Position numbers and translations under genes: made by a program. From the NCBI RefSeq assembly GCF_003075415.1, contig NZ_QDAH01000002.1, positions 186,001 through 250,000 on the forward strand: 64,000 nucleotides of DNA, written 5' to 3'. Positions 46,907 through 55,489 of this stretch are shown here, piece after piece; the first letter of the stretch is position 1; every line of letters begins with the position of its first letter. Under the pieces are notes generated by a model. That model had not been told where the DNA came from, searched no databases, and saw only the letters and a list, made by a program, of their open reading frames with translations. Source of the DNA: Microvirga sp. KLBC 81. Lineage in GTDB: Bacteria; Pseudomonadota; Alphaproteobacteria; Rhizobiales; Beijerinckiaceae.

Positions 46907-48376
46907 TCATCGGAGCAGATGCGCAAGCGGAATGCGCAGCTCGACGTGCAAACCATCCCTTTGCCAGTCATAAGCGATCTCGCCTCCAAGCTGATCCGTC
47001 ACGCTCTTGCAAGCCAAATGAGATCCGAAACCTCTCGTGCTCGGCGGGCTCTCGATCGCAGGGCCATCTCTTTCCCGCCAGGACAGAAACACGGTCTCTC
47101 CATCGCGCCAGCAGGTGATCGTGAGATGTCCGCTCGCCGTGGAGAGGGCACCGTATTTCGAAGCATTGGTTGCGAGCTCGTGCAGAACGAGCGTCAGGCT
47201 CGTGGCAGATTTTTCGCCGGCTGAAATGGGCGCGCAATCGATCAGAATTCGACCCGGAGGGCCGATATCCTTATGCGGAGCCAGGATGGTTTCGACAATC
47301 GCAGCGACCGATGTTTCGCGCTGACGCGGGATGTCCTCGGCAAGCGCGGGATGAATGAGTTCATGGGCCCTGGCGAGCGCCTGCAGACGACCATGCAAGG
47401 ATGCGGCCATCTCTGAGGGTGATGTGGCCGCTCTCGCGGTCATGCTCACCATGGCACTGGCCATGGCGAAGAGATTCTTCATCCGGTGGTCGAGCTCTTT
47501 CGCAAGAAGGCGGCGCACCTCCTCATTCGTGCGGCGTTCCGTGATGTCGAGAATCGTGCCGAGCAGGCGTGCAGCTTGCAGCTTGCCGTTCACGCTCTCA
47601 TAGAGCATGCGGCCTCGGCTGCTGATCCAGCGAATATCTCCATTGGGGCGAACAATCCGGTATTCGATCTGCAGCTTGCCCATCGAGGCGGGATCCATGA
47701 GAGAGCTGACCTTGTCGACAACCCAGTCCCGGTCGTCGGGATGAATGGACGAAACCCAGAGTTCGTGGGTGAGGGGTTCATCCGCTAAGACGCCAAAGAT
47801 TTCCCTCTGGCGATCCGACCAGTAGATGGCGCCGGTTTCGGCGATCCATTCCCATAGACCCAGCTCCGTCGCCTCGACGGCAAGAGCAAGCCGCTTGCTG
47901 TTGATGAGCCCTTCTTGGGCCTGCCGGTCTGCTTCGAGCGTGGCGCTCACCCGGAGGGTGACGTCGATGCCGAGTGTCAAGACTCCGCTGACGCGATCAT
48001 CCGCATCTCGCACGGGAAGAAAGGTGATGTCCCAGAACGTCGTCTCTTGAGTTGAGCCGGGGCTGCAAAGCACGCTTGTGAGCAGGGTGGGCCGGCCGGT
48101 TTCAAGGACAAGTTGTCGGGGAGCCTGTGTCTGCTCCGTATATCTCTCTCCCAGAGCTTCCCGAAGAGTCTTGCCGACGAGATTGCCCGAAAGCGCAAGG
48201 GCGGATCGAAAAATCTTATTGGCAAACGCGTAGCGATGCTCGGGTCCGAGGGTCACGCAAATGGCAAGCGGCACGTTCTCCAGAAGGCTCGACAGGAATT
48301 CACGGCTGGGACCTTCCGCTTCGGGATCGAAACGGATCTCGTCGAGGCTCTGCGTCCAGGTTCGGAAGGAACTCAC
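46907..48376 (-). CDS. PAS-containing HWE-family sensor histidine kinase
   Basis: A 489-residue soluble kinase. It has two PAS domains (about residues 28-140 and 165-285; the second reads ELGLWEWIAETGAIYWSDRQREIFG and ends with a PAC segment ARLLGTILDITERR) followed by an HWE kinase core: phospho-acceptor His in ELDHRMKNLFAMASAMV (about residue 300), the N box HELATNASKYGALS, and the W-E pair in LSWRERDGP. There is no transmembrane helix, so it senses a cytosolic cue. No response regulator is adjacent. HWE kinases often feed PhyR-type general stress signalling, but this is unproven here. The C-terminus ends at a repeat-rich gap. Confidence 0.92.
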   Translation of the reverse strand: MSSFRTWTQSLDEIRFDPEAEGPSREFLSSLLENVPLAICVTLGPEHRYAFANKIFRSALALSGNLVGKTLREALGERYTEQTQAPRQLVLETGRPTLLTSVLCSPGSTQETTFWDITFLPVRDADDRVSGVLTLGIDVTLRVSATLEADRQAQEGLINSKRLALAVEATELGLWEWIAETGAIYWSDRQREIFGVLADEPLTHELWVSSIHPDDRDWVVDKVSSLMDPASMGKLQIEYRIVRPNGDIRWISSRGRMLYESVNGKLQAARLLGTILDITERRTNEEVRRLLAKELDHRMKNLFAMASAMVSMTARAATSPSEMAASLHGRLQALARAHELIHPALAEDIPRQRETSVAAIVETILAPHKDIGPPGRILIDCAPISAGEKSATSLTLVLHELATNASKYGALSTASGHLTITCWRDGETVFLSWRERDGPAIESPPSTRGFGSHLACKSVTDQLGGEIAYDWQRDGLHVELRIPLAHLLR

Positions 48377-48522
48377 GCCGGTATCCTATGAACCCATCAG
48401 CTGCGGTATGCAGCGACCTGGGCTCGATTGTAACCGGCCAATGTTATTTTGTAACTATATTTGTTGCGCCTCATCACCGGATCAGGAAGCCGCGCGTTTC
48501 GCGACCTCCTGAAATCCGGCCG

Positions 48523-49425
48523 TCATGCGGCAAGTTTACGTTCCGAGAATTGAGCTTGCGTCTCCTCGACATCCTTAAGGCTCGGCAGGCTCGCCTCGTT
48601 GCCGAGATGCTGAATGGCATGGGCGGACGCCGCGCGGGCGAAGATGAAATGCTCGCGCCAGGGAAGCCCGGAGCGCGCCATGGCGGAATAGACATAGGAG
48701 CCATGGAAGATGTCGCCCGCGCCGTTGGTGTCCACCACGAGCGAGGCGGGAATGTCGAGCGCCGGCAGAACGTTGTCCGTGCCGTTCTCGTCGTACCAGA
48801 GCATGCCGCGCTCGCCCATGGTGACGCCGCCGATCCTGCAGCCGCGGCCCTTCAGATAGGTGAGCATCTCACTCGGGCTCAGGTTCATCTGCTCGCAGAG
48901 ACGCTCGGCCACGACGGCGACATCGATGAACTCGAGAAGCTCATGCGTGTTGGAGCGCAGACCGCCGCCGTCGAGGGAAGTGAGGATGCCCGCATCGCGG
49001 CATGCCTTGGCGTAGTGCATCGCCGCATCGGCCTGGTGGCCGTCGAGATGAAGCGCACGGCAACCCTGCAGGTTCAGCGGCGGCACGGGGTGCAGGTAAT
49101 GGTCGTCGCGGCAGCGCACGATGGCGCGCTGTCCGCCGCGCGGCATGATGAAGGAGAGCGAGGATTCCTTCACCTTCCGGTGATGGACAGAGATGCCGTA
49201 TTTCGCAGCCATGTCGATGAACATGCGGCCCAGCCAGTCATCGGCGATCGAGGTCAGAAGGTCCGGGGCGATGCCGAGCTTGGCGCAGGCGAAGGCGGCG
49301 GTCACCGCGTTGCCGCCGAAGGAAATGGCGTAATCCCGTGCGACGGTTTTCTCGTCTCCCGTGGGGAGCTCATCCGCCAGGAAGGTGACGTCTATATAGG
49401 TCTGGCCTACGAAAAGAGCTTGCAT
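48523..49425 (-). CDS. PfkB-family carbohydrate kinase
   Basis: A 300-residue ribokinase-fold sugar kinase. The N-terminal FVGQTYIDVTFLADELPTG and the glycine pair region SFGGNAVTAAFACAKLG form the sugar site, and DTNGAGDIFHGSYVYSAM (near residue 230) is the PfkB anion-hole and catalytic Asp motif. The sugar is unknown. It is the last gene of the leftward muropeptide group, 280 bases after the BadF-type kinase, with a family B repeat between them, so its link to the group is weaker than that of the other genes. The ATG at 49425 replaces a longer frame to 49500. Confidence 0.9.
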   Translation of the reverse strand: MQALFVGQTYIDVTFLADELPTGDEKTVARDYAISFGGNAVTAAFACAKLGIAPDLLTSIADDWLGRMFIDMAAKYGISVHHRKVKESSLSFIMPRGGQRAIVRCRDDHYLHPVPPLNLQGCRALHLDGHQADAAMHYAKACRDAGILTSLDGGGLRSNTHELLEFIDVAVVAERLCEQMNLSPSEMLTYLKGRGCRIGGVTMGERGMLWYDENGTDNVLPALDIPASLVVDTNGAGDIFHGSYVYSAMARSGLPWREHFIFARAASAHAIQHLGNEASLPSLKDVEETQAQFSERKLAA

Positions 49426-49545
49426 GGCTTGAACAATCGTCTCAGTCCGACTGGAGACGAAGTCTTGGACGAGACCGGGGCAATAGGCAAGCCTCGCCAT
49501 AGGCTTGGCAGGTGCCTTTCTGGCGGGCAGAGCCGCCCCCTCCTG

Positions 49546-49632
49546 GTCATGGCCGGGCCTGTCCCGGCATCTCGATTTGAAGAGTGCGGTGCTCTACGGA
49601 TCGGGATCACCGGCACGAGGTCGGTGATGACG
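49546..49632. repeat. Family B intergenic repeat, copy 5
   Basis: GTCATGGCCGGGCCTGTCCC at the left and TCACCGGCACGAGGTCGGTG at the right. The right module carries two base changes from the other copies. Confidence 0.8.
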
Positions 49633-49705
49633 TCGAGCGAGTCATTCCGGGGCGTGCCTGCGTCGTAACAAGGCTTAGAGCTGTTTCCGCTCGCGTGGAT
49701 CAGCT

Positions 49706-50614
49706 CTAAGCCTTGTTTAACGTGGCGGCGAGCCTCGCCGCCGTCATGGCGGCGTCCAGATCCGTCGTGATGAACTCGACCGGGGCGATGAGATCCTGGC
49801 GGAAGGCGTTCGCCACGATAGGATGGAGCCGCGAGCTGCCGCCTGCCAGGGCCACGGGGCGGGGCCCCACGCGCTTGGTCAGGCAATTGGCCAGACGCGC
49901 CAGCTCCTCGCCTGCTTCGCGCAAGATCCGCAGGGCGGTCCTGTCATCGGCCTTCGCCGCCTCGCCGACAGCCTGTGCGAGGGAGCCGATCTTGCCTCGA
50001 TCGCCGCCATAGACATAAGAGCGCACGATGTTCCAATCGGTGCCGCCGAGAGCCTTGGCGAGACACTGGCCCAGAATCGTGGCCCATCCTTTGCCCGGGC
50101 TTTCCTCTTCCTTCCGCAGAACCGTCTTCAGGGCTTCGCGGGCGATCCAGAAGCCCGAACCGCCGTCGTCGATCAGGTTGCCGCGCCCGCCGACACGGAT
50201 CACCTCCTTGGCTTCAGAGAGGTAATAGCCGATGGAGCCCGTGCCGCTATAGACGAGAATGCCTTCACCCAGTGCAAAGTAGGAGAGATAAGCAATCCAC
50301 ATATCCTCCGCGACGAAGACCTTGTCCTGCGGCAGTTCGAAGATCTCCGCGAATAGGGAGCGCATCTTTACCTCTGCCGGCGTTTCGCGGGTGAGGCCCG
50401 TGATGCCGGCGATGATGCTGAGCGGCTTGCCCTGGCGCATCACCGCTTGCGCCATGTCGAGGATGATCTGGCGGGCTCTCTCTTCTGCAGCAGCTGAGAA
50501 CAGATGGCCTGTCAGGGGCTCGGATTTGCCTTGCGCAACGCATTGGCCCTGATCATCAGCCAGGCGCCACCGGGTCGCCGTTCCGCCTGCGTCGATGCCA
50601 AGCCCCAATGCCAT
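49706..50614 (-). CDS. BadF/BadG/BcrA/BcrD-type kinase, probable N-acetylglucosamine kinase
   Basis: A 302-residue ASKHA-fold kinase. Phosphate-1 motif LGIDAGGTATRWRLAD opens the protein; YSGTGSIGYYL and GRGNLIDDGGSGFWIAREAL are typical of the BadF-type GlcNAc kinases, and VALAGGSSRLHPIV closes the ATP site. Predicted to phosphorylate GlcNAc (or MurNAc or glucosamine) at O6 in the cytoplasm. It starts 45 bases after murQ on the same strand, within the anmK-hydrolase-murQ group. A paralogue of similar length lies at 60656 in the nag operon, so the two may differ in substrate. Confidence 0.85.
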   Translation of the reverse strand: MALGLGIDAGGTATRWRLADDQGQCVAQGKSEPLTGHLFSAAAEERARQIILDMAQAVMRQGKPLSIIAGITGLTRETPAEVKMRSLFAEIFELPQDKVFVAEDMWIAYLSYFALGEGILVYSGTGSIGYYLSEAKEVIRVGGRGNLIDDGGSGFWIAREALKTVLRKEEESPGKGWATILGQCLAKALGGTDWNIVRSYVYGGDRGKIGSLAQAVGEAAKADDRTALRILREAGEELARLANCLTKRVGPRPVALAGGSSRLHPIVANAFRQDLIAPVEFITTDLDAAMTAARLAATLNKA

Positions 50615-50658
50615 GACGCTTATCTCGCCCCTTCTGCCGCTCGTCTTAAGCGAGCGTC

Positions 50659-51555
50659 TTACTTCTTTGTCTTGAAAAAGTCTGTCAGGGCTTCGCGCAA
50701 ATTACCATCGCTGCGCTCGAGCGCTCCCTTGGCTTGCGGTGGGCTGGCGCCCATGGCGATCAGAACGGCGGTCTTCAGGTCCCCGCCGGCCTGGAGGATC
50801 GCATCCGTCGCCGTCGCCTCGTCGCAATCGGTGACCTGCATCACCATGACTTCGCTGCGTCGACGCAGCTTCGCATTGGTTGCGCGCATGTTCACCATGA
50901 GCCCGCGATAGACGCGGCCCATGCGCACCATGATGAGTGAGGAGAGAAGGTTCAAAATCACCTTCTGCGCCGTGCCCGCCTTCATCCGGGTGGATCCTGC
51001 AATCACCTCCTCGCCCGTGTCGGCGAGAATCGGGTGAGAGCAGGCTTCAAGAATGGGCGCATCCGCATTGTTGGAAATGCCGATGGTCTGGGCGCCGCGT
51101 GCGGCGGCCTCCTTCAGCGCGGCGATGGTGAAAGGCGTTCTGCCGCTCGCAGCAACACCGATCACCACGTCGTCCGGGCCGATCTTGTTGTTGCGGATTC
51201 CGGCAACGCCTTCCTCGACCGAGTCCTCGGCATTCTCCACCGCCTTCATGATGGCGCGCTCGCCGCCGGCAATGAGATAAACGAGCTTGTCGTCGGGCCA
51301 GTTGAAGGTGGGCGGCAGTTCCGTGCCGTCCTGGACGCCGATGCGGCCGGAGGTTCCGGCGCCCACATAGACGAGGCGACCGCCCCGGCGCAGGCGCGCC
51401 ACAGCCTCTTCCGCCGCAGCGGCAATAGCCGGGAGGGAGGACCTGACGGCCGCCACGGCCGAGAGCTGCCCCTCATAGAAGGCCGTAAGGACATCGAGGC
51501 TGGACCAGGTGTCGAGGTCCTGGAAGCGGGTACTGAAATGTTCTGTCGCCATCAT
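50659..51555 (-). CDS. murQ: N-acetylmuramic acid 6-phosphate etherase
   Basis: MurQ removes D-lactate from MurNAc-6P to give GlcNAc-6P, the central step of MurNAc recycling. The 298-residue SIS-domain protein has DTWSSLDVL, the VYVGAGTSGRIGVQDGTELPPTFNW motif with the catalytic Glu and GSTRMKAGTAQKVILNLLS, all MurQ hallmarks. Two adjacent ATGs (51555, 51552) can start it; the frame runs further but without homology. A region of 99 bases separates it from the upstream hydrolase gene and holds a possible operator. Confidence 0.96.
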   Translation of the reverse strand: MMATEHFSTRFQDLDTWSSLDVLTAFYEGQLSAVAAVRSSLPAIAAAAEEAVARLRRGGRLVYVGAGTSGRIGVQDGTELPPTFNWPDDKLVYLIAGGERAIMKAVENAEDSVEEGVAGIRNNKIGPDDVVIGVAASGRTPFTIAALKEAAARGAQTIGISNNADAPILEACSHPILADTGEEVIAGSTRMKAGTAQKVILNLLSSLIMVRMGRVYRGLMVNMRATNAKLRRRSEVMVMQVTDCDEATATDAILQAGGDLKTAVLIAMGASPPQAKGALERSDGNLREALTDFFKTKK

Positions 51556-51579
51556 GCCAACTTTCTTCCAGACCAATAT

Positions 51580-51601
51580 AGGACCAGTTGGCGGCTCCAG
51601 C
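51580..51601 (-). promoter_or_regulatory. Possible operator upstream of murQ
   Basis: Read leftward, AACTGGTCCTATATTGGTCT holds two direct TGG triplets 8 bases apart and two TGGTC half-sites, 25 or so bases before the murQ start. TGGTCT half-sites resemble those bound by NagR/DasR-type GntR regulators such as the one encoded at 59877. Function is inference. Confidence 0.35.
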
Positions 51602-51654
51602 AATCGATGGCCGGCCCCCTGAAGGTCCACGTCACCACCTTTTTGCAGGCATCC

Positions 51655-52680
51655 TTAAAACCCGGTCTGGCCGTCGAACAACGCGATGACCTGCTCGCCC
51701 GTTGCACGGCGAAGGCCTAAGATTCCGCTGTCCCTGTGGCGGGAGGGGTGCACCCGGTTGGTCAGGAGGGACCAGGCGAGACCTCGCTCAAAATCGAGCC
51801 AGAGTCCTGTGCCGGTAAAGCCCGTATGGCCGATGGCCGTCGTGGAGCAGGTATCGCCCCCATGCCAGCCCGGATAAAAACCTTCCCAGCCGACGGTGCG
51901 CTTTTCCGATTCGCGGGTGCGGATCGCCTTGAGCGAATCGGCTGAGAGCATCGAGCCATCGAGAAGGCCATGCGCAAAATCCAGAACGCCGTCGATAGGA
52001 CCGAAGAGACCTGCGTGACCGGATGCGCCACCGAGTGCGAAAGCATTCTCGTCATGCACCTCGCCGCGGATCACGCGTCCGCGCCATGTGCAGCGCTCGG
52101 TGGCTGCACAGAGGCGAGGGTCCGGGCGGAAGGAAAAGTTTTGAGGGAGTGGTTGGTCGATCAGCGGTTTTCCCGTGATGCGTTCGATCGCGATGCCGAG
52201 CAGCATGAAGTTGATGTCGGAATAGACCGGCGGCCCACTTTGCCAGACACGCTGGAGAATGAAGGCCCGCAATGTATTCGGATCCTGTCCGTAGGTGTAC
52301 AGCGGTTCGACCGCAGGCAGATGGGTTTGATGCGCCAGGCATTGCCGGAACGTGAGACGCCGCTCAGTCGCATTCATGTCGTATTGGCGCAGATCCGGAA
52401 TGACCTTGATCAACGGGTCGTCGAGCGTGATGCGGCCTTCTTCCACGAGACGTAAGATTGCCGTGGTGGTGAAGATGACCTTCGTGAGCGATGCGAGATC
52501 GAACCATGTCTCGCGTGACAGGTTTTCCTCGTGCGGCTCGATCTGCGCATAGCCTTTCCAGCGCACGCTGCGCTGCCCATCAGCGGTCACGATCCCAAGT
52601 GCCGCGCCGGGGATATCTCCGCGGTCGATGGACGATGCAGCAGGAGAGAAGGCTTGATCGATGATGTTGTCGAGAGACAT
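51655..52680 (-). CDS. Serine hydrolase of the beta-lactamase/DD-peptidase fold, cytosolic
   Basis: A 341-residue class C beta-lactamase-related enzyme. The catalytic triad motifs are present: SLTK (Ser64-Lys67), YSD (Tyr153) and HTG (about 285-287), the last being the KTG equivalent. There is no signal peptide, unlike AmpC or PBPs, which suggests a cytosolic substrate. It lies between anmK (3 bases upstream) and murQ in the same direction, so it probably trims or hydrolyses imported muropeptides or their derivatives, as an amidase, esterase or peptidase. That role is contextual. I know such hydrolases beside murQ in other bacteria, but no activity can be named from sequence. Confidence 0.88.
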   Translation of the reverse strand: MSLDNIIDQAFSPAASSIDRGDIPGAALGIVTADGQRSVRWKGYAQIEPHEENLSRETWFDLASLTKVIFTTTAILRLVEEGRITLDDPLIKVIPDLRQYDMNATERRLTFRQCLAHQTHLPAVEPLYTYGQDPNTLRAFILQRVWQSGPPVYSDINFMLLGIAIERITGKPLIDQPLPQNFSFRPDPRLCAATERCTWRGRVIRGEVHDENAFALGGASGHAGLFGPIDGVLDFAHGLLDGSMLSADSLKAIRTRESEKRTVGWEGFYPGWHGGDTCSTTAIGHTGFTGTGLWLDFERGLAWSLLTNRVHPSRHRDSGILGLRRATGEQVIALFDGQTGF

Positions 52681-52683
52681 GAT

Positions 52684-53781
52684 TTAGGCAGCGCGGTGCA
52701 GTTCGCCGCCGGGCATGGGATAGGGCACGCCCGTGGTGGTCGGAAGACTCAACGGCAACCCCAGCGTCGACCTGACGGCGAGATAGCCGAAGGCCTGCGC
52801 CTCGAGGAAATCGCCGTTCCATCCCACGGCTTCCACGGGATCGACAGGAACGCCGAGCCGCTCGTGCAAACGCTCCATGAAATGCGCATTCAGTCGCCCG
52901 CCGCCGGTGACCAGCCAGCGCTGCGGCGCGCGCGGCACGTGGCGGAGCGCGGCGGCGACGGACTCGATGGTGAAGGCTGCAAGCGTTGCCGCGCCATCTT
53001 CGTCCGAGAGAGCCTCGACGCTCTTGGCGCGCGCATGAAAGTCCTGTCGGTCGAGGGATTTGGGAGCAGGGCGTTCGAAGAACGGATTGCTCATGAATTC
53101 CGCCACGAGCTTTTCATTCACCTTGCCCGATGCCGCGAGCTTTCCGTTCTCGTCGAAGCTCAAGCCCCGGCGGCGCAGGACGAAATCGTCGAGCAGGGCG
53201 CTCGCCGGTCCGGTGTCGAAGGCAATCACCGTCTCGCCGTCGATATAGGTGACGTTTCCAACACCGCCGAGATTGAGAATCATGATCGGCTGCGGCAGCG
53301 AGCTCGCAAGCGCGCGATGATAGAGCGGAACGAAAGGTGCCCCTTCTCCGCCCGAAGCCACATCCGCATGGCGGAAGCGGTCCACCGTGTCGACGCCAAG
53401 CTCTTGCGCGACCATGGCGCCGAGGCCAAGCTGGCGCGTGAAGCGGATCTCGGGCCGGTGATAGACCGTCTGGCCGTGGAAGCCGATGAGGCTTACGTCC
53501 TTCGAGGGAATGCCCGTCTCTTCCATGAAGCGACGAATGGCGTCGATATGCGCGCTCGTCACCGCTCGTTCGAGATCTTCCAGCGGTTCGCTCTGCGCGC
53601 GGGCAGGCTCAGCGATCAGGTCCTGGAGAGTCTTTCTCAACTCGGCAGGGTAGGAGAAGGTGCGCCCGGGCCCCGGTTCGACGAAGGCTTCGCCGTCCGT
53701 CTCGACGACGGAGACGTCGATGCCGTCCATCGACGTTCCGCTGATCACGCCGATGGCTTTGACGGTCGGGCGTTGGGGCAT
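52684..53781 (-). CDS. anmK: Anhydro-N-acetylmuramic acid kinase
   Basis: AnmK cleaves the 1,6-anhydro bond of anhydro-MurNAc and phosphorylates it, giving MurNAc-6P for MurQ. The 365-residue product has the signature AIGVISGTSMDGIDVSVVE (phosphate-binding), ILNLGGVGNVTYI, AFDTGPASALLDDFVLRR with the catalytic Asp, and VTGGGRLNAHFMERL. It is the first gene of the leftward muropeptide group and diverges from the SBP5 gene across 141 bases. Confidence 0.96.
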   Translation of the reverse strand: MPQRPTVKAIGVISGTSMDGIDVSVVETDGEAFVEPGPGRTFSYPAELRKTLQDLIAEPARAQSEPLEDLERAVTSAHIDAIRRFMEETGIPSKDVSLIGFHGQTVYHRPEIRFTRQLGLGAMVAQELGVDTVDRFRHADVASGGEGAPFVPLYHRALASSLPQPIMILNLGGVGNVTYIDGETVIAFDTGPASALLDDFVLRRRGLSFDENGKLAASGKVNEKLVAEFMSNPFFERPAPKSLDRQDFHARAKSVEALSDEDGAATLAAFTIESVAAALRHVPRAPQRWLVTGGGRLNAHFMERLHERLGVPVDPVEAVGWNGDFLEAQAFGYLAVRSTLGLPLSLPTTTGVPYPMPGGELHRAA

Positions 53782-53831
53782 CGGCTCCTCCGGGCATTGG
53801 GATTAGGTGCCGGACCATAGCACAGCAAACG

Positions 53832-53885
53832 AAGTGGTCTAGAGTGGTATGAGATTGGACCATGACAGGTCCGGGCAGCTGGTCT
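53832..53885. promoter_or_regulatory. Possible GntR/NagR-type operator cluster in the anmK/SBP divergent region
   Basis: AGTGGTCTAGAGTGGT (53833-53848) matches 11 of 16 bases of the DasR/NagR consensus ACTGGTCTAGACCACT, with a perfect left half. TGGTATGAGATTGG (53845-53858) repeats the TGG-N8-TGG spacing seen at murQ. An inverted GGACC/GGTCC pair (53857-53872) and another TGGTCT (53880-53885) follow. The density of half-sites in a short divergent region suggests control of both groups by one regulator; it is inference. Confidence 0.4.
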
Positions 53886-53922
53886 ATAAATTCCTGGCGG
53901 CTTCCAAGGGAGGACAAGACGC

Positions 53923-55422
53923 ATGTTCAGGTCAGCACTGCGCAGCACGTTGAGCGCAGGTTTCATGGTGGCTGCGATGGCTACCGCCTCGGCTCAGGTT
54001 CTGGAAATCGGCGCGGATCTCGGTCCCACCGGCCTCGACCCCCACCTCATCACCGCCTTTCCGAGCTTCATGGTGGTGAACGGCAACATCTATGAGGGCC
54101 TTACTGCCATCGACAAGGATCTGAAGATCATCCCGAGCCTTGCCGAATCCTGGACCGTCTCGGCCGACGGCAAGACCTATACCTTCAAGCTGCGCTCAGG
54201 GATAAAATTCCACGACGGCTCAGCCATGGAGGCGGCGGACGTGGTGGCCTCCGTGAAGCGCCTGCTCAGCAAAGACATCGCTTCGCCTCTCGCCAGCCGC
54301 CTCTCGGCGGTCGAGAGCGCCAATGCCATCGATGCGCAAACCGTCGAGCTGAAGCTGAAGGAGCCGTCCGCGGCGCTTCTCAGCTCGCTTGCCACCATCG
54401 CCATCGTGCCGCGCTCCATGGAGACCAACAAGGACGCCCTCCAGAAGGCGCCTGTTGGCACAGGCCCGTTCAAGTTCCAGGAATGGCAGCCGAACGGCTA
54501 TATCCTGCTCACCAGGAACGAGGTCTATTGGGAGAAGGGGCTGCCGAAGCTCTCAGGCCTCAAGTTCAACATCGTGCCTGAATCGGCCACCCGCCAAGTG
54601 GGCCTGACCAACGGCCACTATGCGCTTCTGCCGAACATCGATGCAGCGACCGCCCTTCAGCTCAAAGGCAGGCCGAACGTGAAGCTCGCGGAGACCATGG
54701 ATCTCGCCTACACGCTCATCGGCATGAACGTATCGAAACCGCCTTTCGATAATCCGAAGGTGCGCGAGGCGGTGAACTACGCGATCAATCGCAAGGAGAT
54801 CGTGGAGGCGGCGCTCTTCGGCGCAGGCGTACCGGGTGGCCCGCTCTCGCCGGCGCTCAAGTCCTGGGCGCTCGATGTGAAGGAGTTCGGCTGCTATGCG
54901 CATGATCCGGCGAAAGCCCAGGCGCTCCTCAAGGAAGCGGGCGTGACGAGTCCGGTTGCCGTGTCCATGAAGGTCCTGCCGCGCCAGGACATCAAGGACG
55001 TCGCGCAGGTCGTTCAGGAGCAGCTGAACAAGGCAGGCTTCAAGGTTGAGCTGATCAACCAGGAGCAGGGCCAGTTCATCCAGGATTGGCGCAACAGCAA
55101 CTTCGACATGTTCGCCTCGATCAATGCAGGCCAGCCCGACCCGGACGAGTACTTCTACCGTACCTTCCGCACGGGCGGTTCGACCAACGTGTTCAAGTAC
55201 TCGGATGCGGAGATCGACAGTCTGCTCGACAAGGCGCGCACCCTGTCGGATCAGGCCGAGCGCAAGAAGGCCTATGATCAGGTGCAGAAGAAGCTCGCCT
55301 GCTCGGGCCCTGTCGCGCATCTGACCTACGGAACGCTGTTCTCGGCCATGAACGACAAGCTCAAGGGCTATGACGTGATGCCCAACCGCTCGCTCATGAT
55401 GCTGCGCAGCGCTTCCTACTAA
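53923..55422 (+). CDS. ABC transporter substrate-binding protein, family 5
   Basis: A 499-residue periplasmic binding protein of the peptide/nickel (SBP_bac_5) family. A Sec signal peptide ends near ATASAQ (about residue 25). The mature domain shows GLDPHLITAFPSFMVVNGNIYEGLTAID, the LAESWTVSADGKTYTFKLRSGIKFHDG segment and PDEYFYRTFRTGGSTNVFKYSDAEID, all typical of the family. GGGAGGACAAGACGC precedes the ATG. Its position, divergent from anmK, suggests import of muropeptides, anhydro-disaccharides or MurNAc-peptides. Dpp/Opp/MppA-type proteins bind such ligands in other bacteria, but here the ligand is inferred. Confidence 0.9.
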   Translation: MFRSALRSTLSAGFMVAAMATASAQVLEIGADLGPTGLDPHLITAFPSFMVVNGNIYEGLTAIDKDLKIIPSLAESWTVSADGKTYTFKLRSGIKFHDGSAMEAADVVASVKRLLSKDIASPLASRLSAVESANAIDAQTVELKLKEPSAALLSSLATIAIVPRSMETNKDALQKAPVGTGPFKFQEWQPNGYILLTRNEVYWEKGLPKLSGLKFNIVPESATRQVGLTNGHYALLPNIDAATALQLKGRPNVKLAETMDLAYTLIGMNVSKPPFDNPKVREAVNYAINRKEIVEAALFGAGVPGGPLSPALKSWALDVKEFGCYAHDPAKAQALLKEAGVTSPVAVSMKVLPRQDIKDVAQVVQEQLNKAGFKVELINQEQGQFIQDWRNSNFDMFASINAGQPDPDEYFYRTFRTGGSTNVFKYSDAEIDSLLDKARTLSDQAERKKAYDQVQKKLACSGPVAHLTYGTLFSAMNDKLKGYDVMPNRSLMMLRSASY

Positions 55423-55489
55423 TCATCACCTGCACCGGCGCGGCTTTTCCTGCATGCGCCGGTGCTTCCTTTTTTAAAGAGCTGGCCTG

